From the NCBI GenBank assembly GCA_964591665.1, contig CAZQCV010000020.1, positions 1-13,579 of the forward strand: a stretch of DNA of 13,579 nucleotides, given 5' to 3'. This document shows positions 12,646-13,579 of the stretch, piece by piece. Each line of letters opens with the position of its first letter. Positions within the stretch are counted from its first letter, which is position 1. The notes below the pieces were generated by a model, which made no database searches, was not told the origin of the DNA, and was given only the letters and a program-made list of their open reading frames with translations. This stretch comes from CAZQCV01 sp964591665 (GTDB lineage Bacteria; Patescibacteriota; Minisyncoccia; Phycocordibacterales; UBA9973). The translations under genes and the position numbers were made by a program.

Positions 12646-13579
12646 ATGTTAGTAGGAAAAGCAACACCAGAAGATACAAGTCTTCACCCTATGCACTATA
12701 AATGGGCATATGAACTTTATAACCAAGCTGTTCGAAATACCTGGTTCCCGCACGAAATTCCGCTCGGCGAAGACCTGAAAGATTGGAAGGATATGACAGA
12801 AGACGAACGACATGCGGTACGGTTTCTTATGTCTTTCTTTAACCCAGCTGAACTTATCGTGAACAGATCTCTCGCACTTGGTGTGTATCCGTATATCAAG
12901 TCACCAGAATGTCACCTTTACCTTGCGAAACAAATGTGGGAAGAAGCGAACCACTGTGTCGCATTTGAATACGTACTCGAAACATTTCCAATGGACCGTG
13001 ACACTATCTACAAAATTCATACCGAAACTGATTCGATGGTAAAGAAAGAAGCGTTTATTACAAAATACCTTCGTCGTATGACCGAAACTACGCTTAACAT
13101 TGATACCGCAGAAGGGAAGAAAGATTTCATAAGGAATCTTGTTGCGACAAATATTGTGATGGAAGGAGTGTGGTTCTATTCTGGATTTATGGTGGTACTT
13201 TCTTTTCGGCAAAGAAACAAGCTTCGTAATTTTGCATCAATGATCAACTGGGTTATCAGAGATGAATCACTTCACTTGAAATTTGGAATGAATCTCATTA
13301 TGAATATTCTTGAAGAGAATCCAGAACTTCTTACTCCAGAATTTGCAGAGGAAATTAGAAATATTGTTGTGGAAGGCGTTGATCTTGAAGTTTCTTATAA
13401 CCAAGATCTTTTCCCAACAGGTATCCTCGGTCTTAATGCAGATTATGTGAATCAATATGTAAAATACGTTGCAGATCGACGCCTTGAGGAACTTGGCATG
13501 CCAAAACATTACAATGTTTCAAACCCTGCAAAATGGATGGCGACATCAACAGATGTGTATGAATTGGTCAACTTCTTCG
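12646..13579 (+). CDS. nrdB: Ribonucleotide reductase class I small (beta) subunit, subclass Ic-like, cut by window end
   Basis: 311 residues are visible; the last perhaps 25-35, including the tail that docks on NrdA, lie beyond the window. The ferritin-like metal site is complete: Glu69, Glu100, His103, Glu173, Glu207 and His210. In the ExxH helix (WEEANHCVAFEY, 98-109) the residue four after His103 is Phe107, exactly where canonical class Ia/Ib enzymes have the radical tyrosine. The first ligand is Glu69 rather than Asp. Both are features of the Chlamydia trachomatis subclass Ic protein, which replaces the tyrosyl radical with a Mn(IV)/Fe(III) cofactor. Trp33 matches the radical-transfer tryptophan. 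R2-like ligand-binding oxidases share the Glu ligand but do not sit beside an intact nrdA. Metal content is inferred, not seen. Confidence 0.93.
   Translation, partial: MLVGKATPEDTSLHPMHYKWAYELYNQAVRNTWFPHEIPLGEDLKDWKDMTEDERHAVRFLMSFFNPAELIVNRSLALGVYPYIKSPECHLYLAKQMWEEANHCVAFEYVLETFPMDRDTIYKIHTETDSMVKKEAFITKYLRRMTETTLNIDTAEGKKDFIRNLVATNIVMEGVWFYSGFMVVLSFRQRNKLRNFASMINWVIRDESLHLKFGMNLIMNILEENPELLTPEFAEEIRNIVVEGVDLEVSYNQDLFPTGILGLNADYVNQYVKYVADRRLEELGMPKHYNVSNPAKWMATSTDVYELVNFF

Noticed and set aside
1..13579. Recoded TGA (Gly) as in some CPR lineages
   Set aside because: All the main genes end at standard stops without internal TGA, and TGA ends the RclC-like gene exactly at the msrB start.
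1..13579. CRISPR arrays, insertion sequences, att sites, origins
   Set aside because: I saw no regularly spaced repeats, transposase or integrase motifs, or DnaA-box clusters.

Overview
The window looks like a chromosomal stretch of a small-genome bacterium, most likely a Patescibacteria/CPR lineage of the Parcubacteria type. This is an inference from AT-rich DNA, compact gene packing, near-absence of Shine-Dalgarno sequences, membrane proteins with little family resemblance, and a cytosolic-helix/linker/TM/ectodomain protein of a kind common in that group. TGA is used as a stop, so there is no sign of the TGA=Gly code of Gracilibacteria. I see no mobile element, CRISPR array, replication origin or prophage.

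Layout. 1-1310: an RluA-type pseudouridine synthase and ribosomal protein L19 (rplS), closed by an intrinsic terminator. 1314-1810: a lone four-TM protein with its own promoter and terminator. 1812-3465 (minus strand): tRNA-Leu(GAG) and a secreted clan GH-A-like glycoside hydrolase, each with promoter and terminator. 3523-6261: a membrane-anchored ectodomain protein with four C-terminal cysteines, then a VKOR-type disulfide oxidase fused to an unassigned membrane domain. 6288-6425: tRNA-His(GTG). 6472-8129: a probable operon of a short-chain dehydrogenase, a YkgB/RclC-like membrane protein and MsrB. 8136-9714: a DedA-family protein, a LOG-family nucleosidase and a 55-residue membrane peptide. 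9715-10053: a structured non-coding region. 10054-13579: nrdA and a truncated nrdB, the class I ribonucleotide reductase.

How they work together. Translation genes (L19, pseudouridine synthase, two tRNAs) open the window. The middle is about the cell envelope and thiol/methionine redox: VKOR makes disulfides in exported proteins (its neighbour has four conserved-looking cysteines), and MsrB, translationally coupled to an RclC-like protein, repairs methionine sulfoxide. The right end makes deoxynucleotides.

Most notable. (1) NrdB has Phe107 where the radical tyrosine should be and Glu69 as first metal ligand, the signature of subclass Ic (Chlamydia-type, Mn/Fe) enzymes. (2) The nrdA leader holds an attenuator-like set of competing hairpins, a long-range pairing that would hide the only strong Shine-Dalgarno in the window, and a small TTG uORF that overlaps the nrdA start. 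(3) Six protein genes have a -10 element (mostly TATACT) ending just 6-9 nt before the ATG, predicting leaderless mRNAs.
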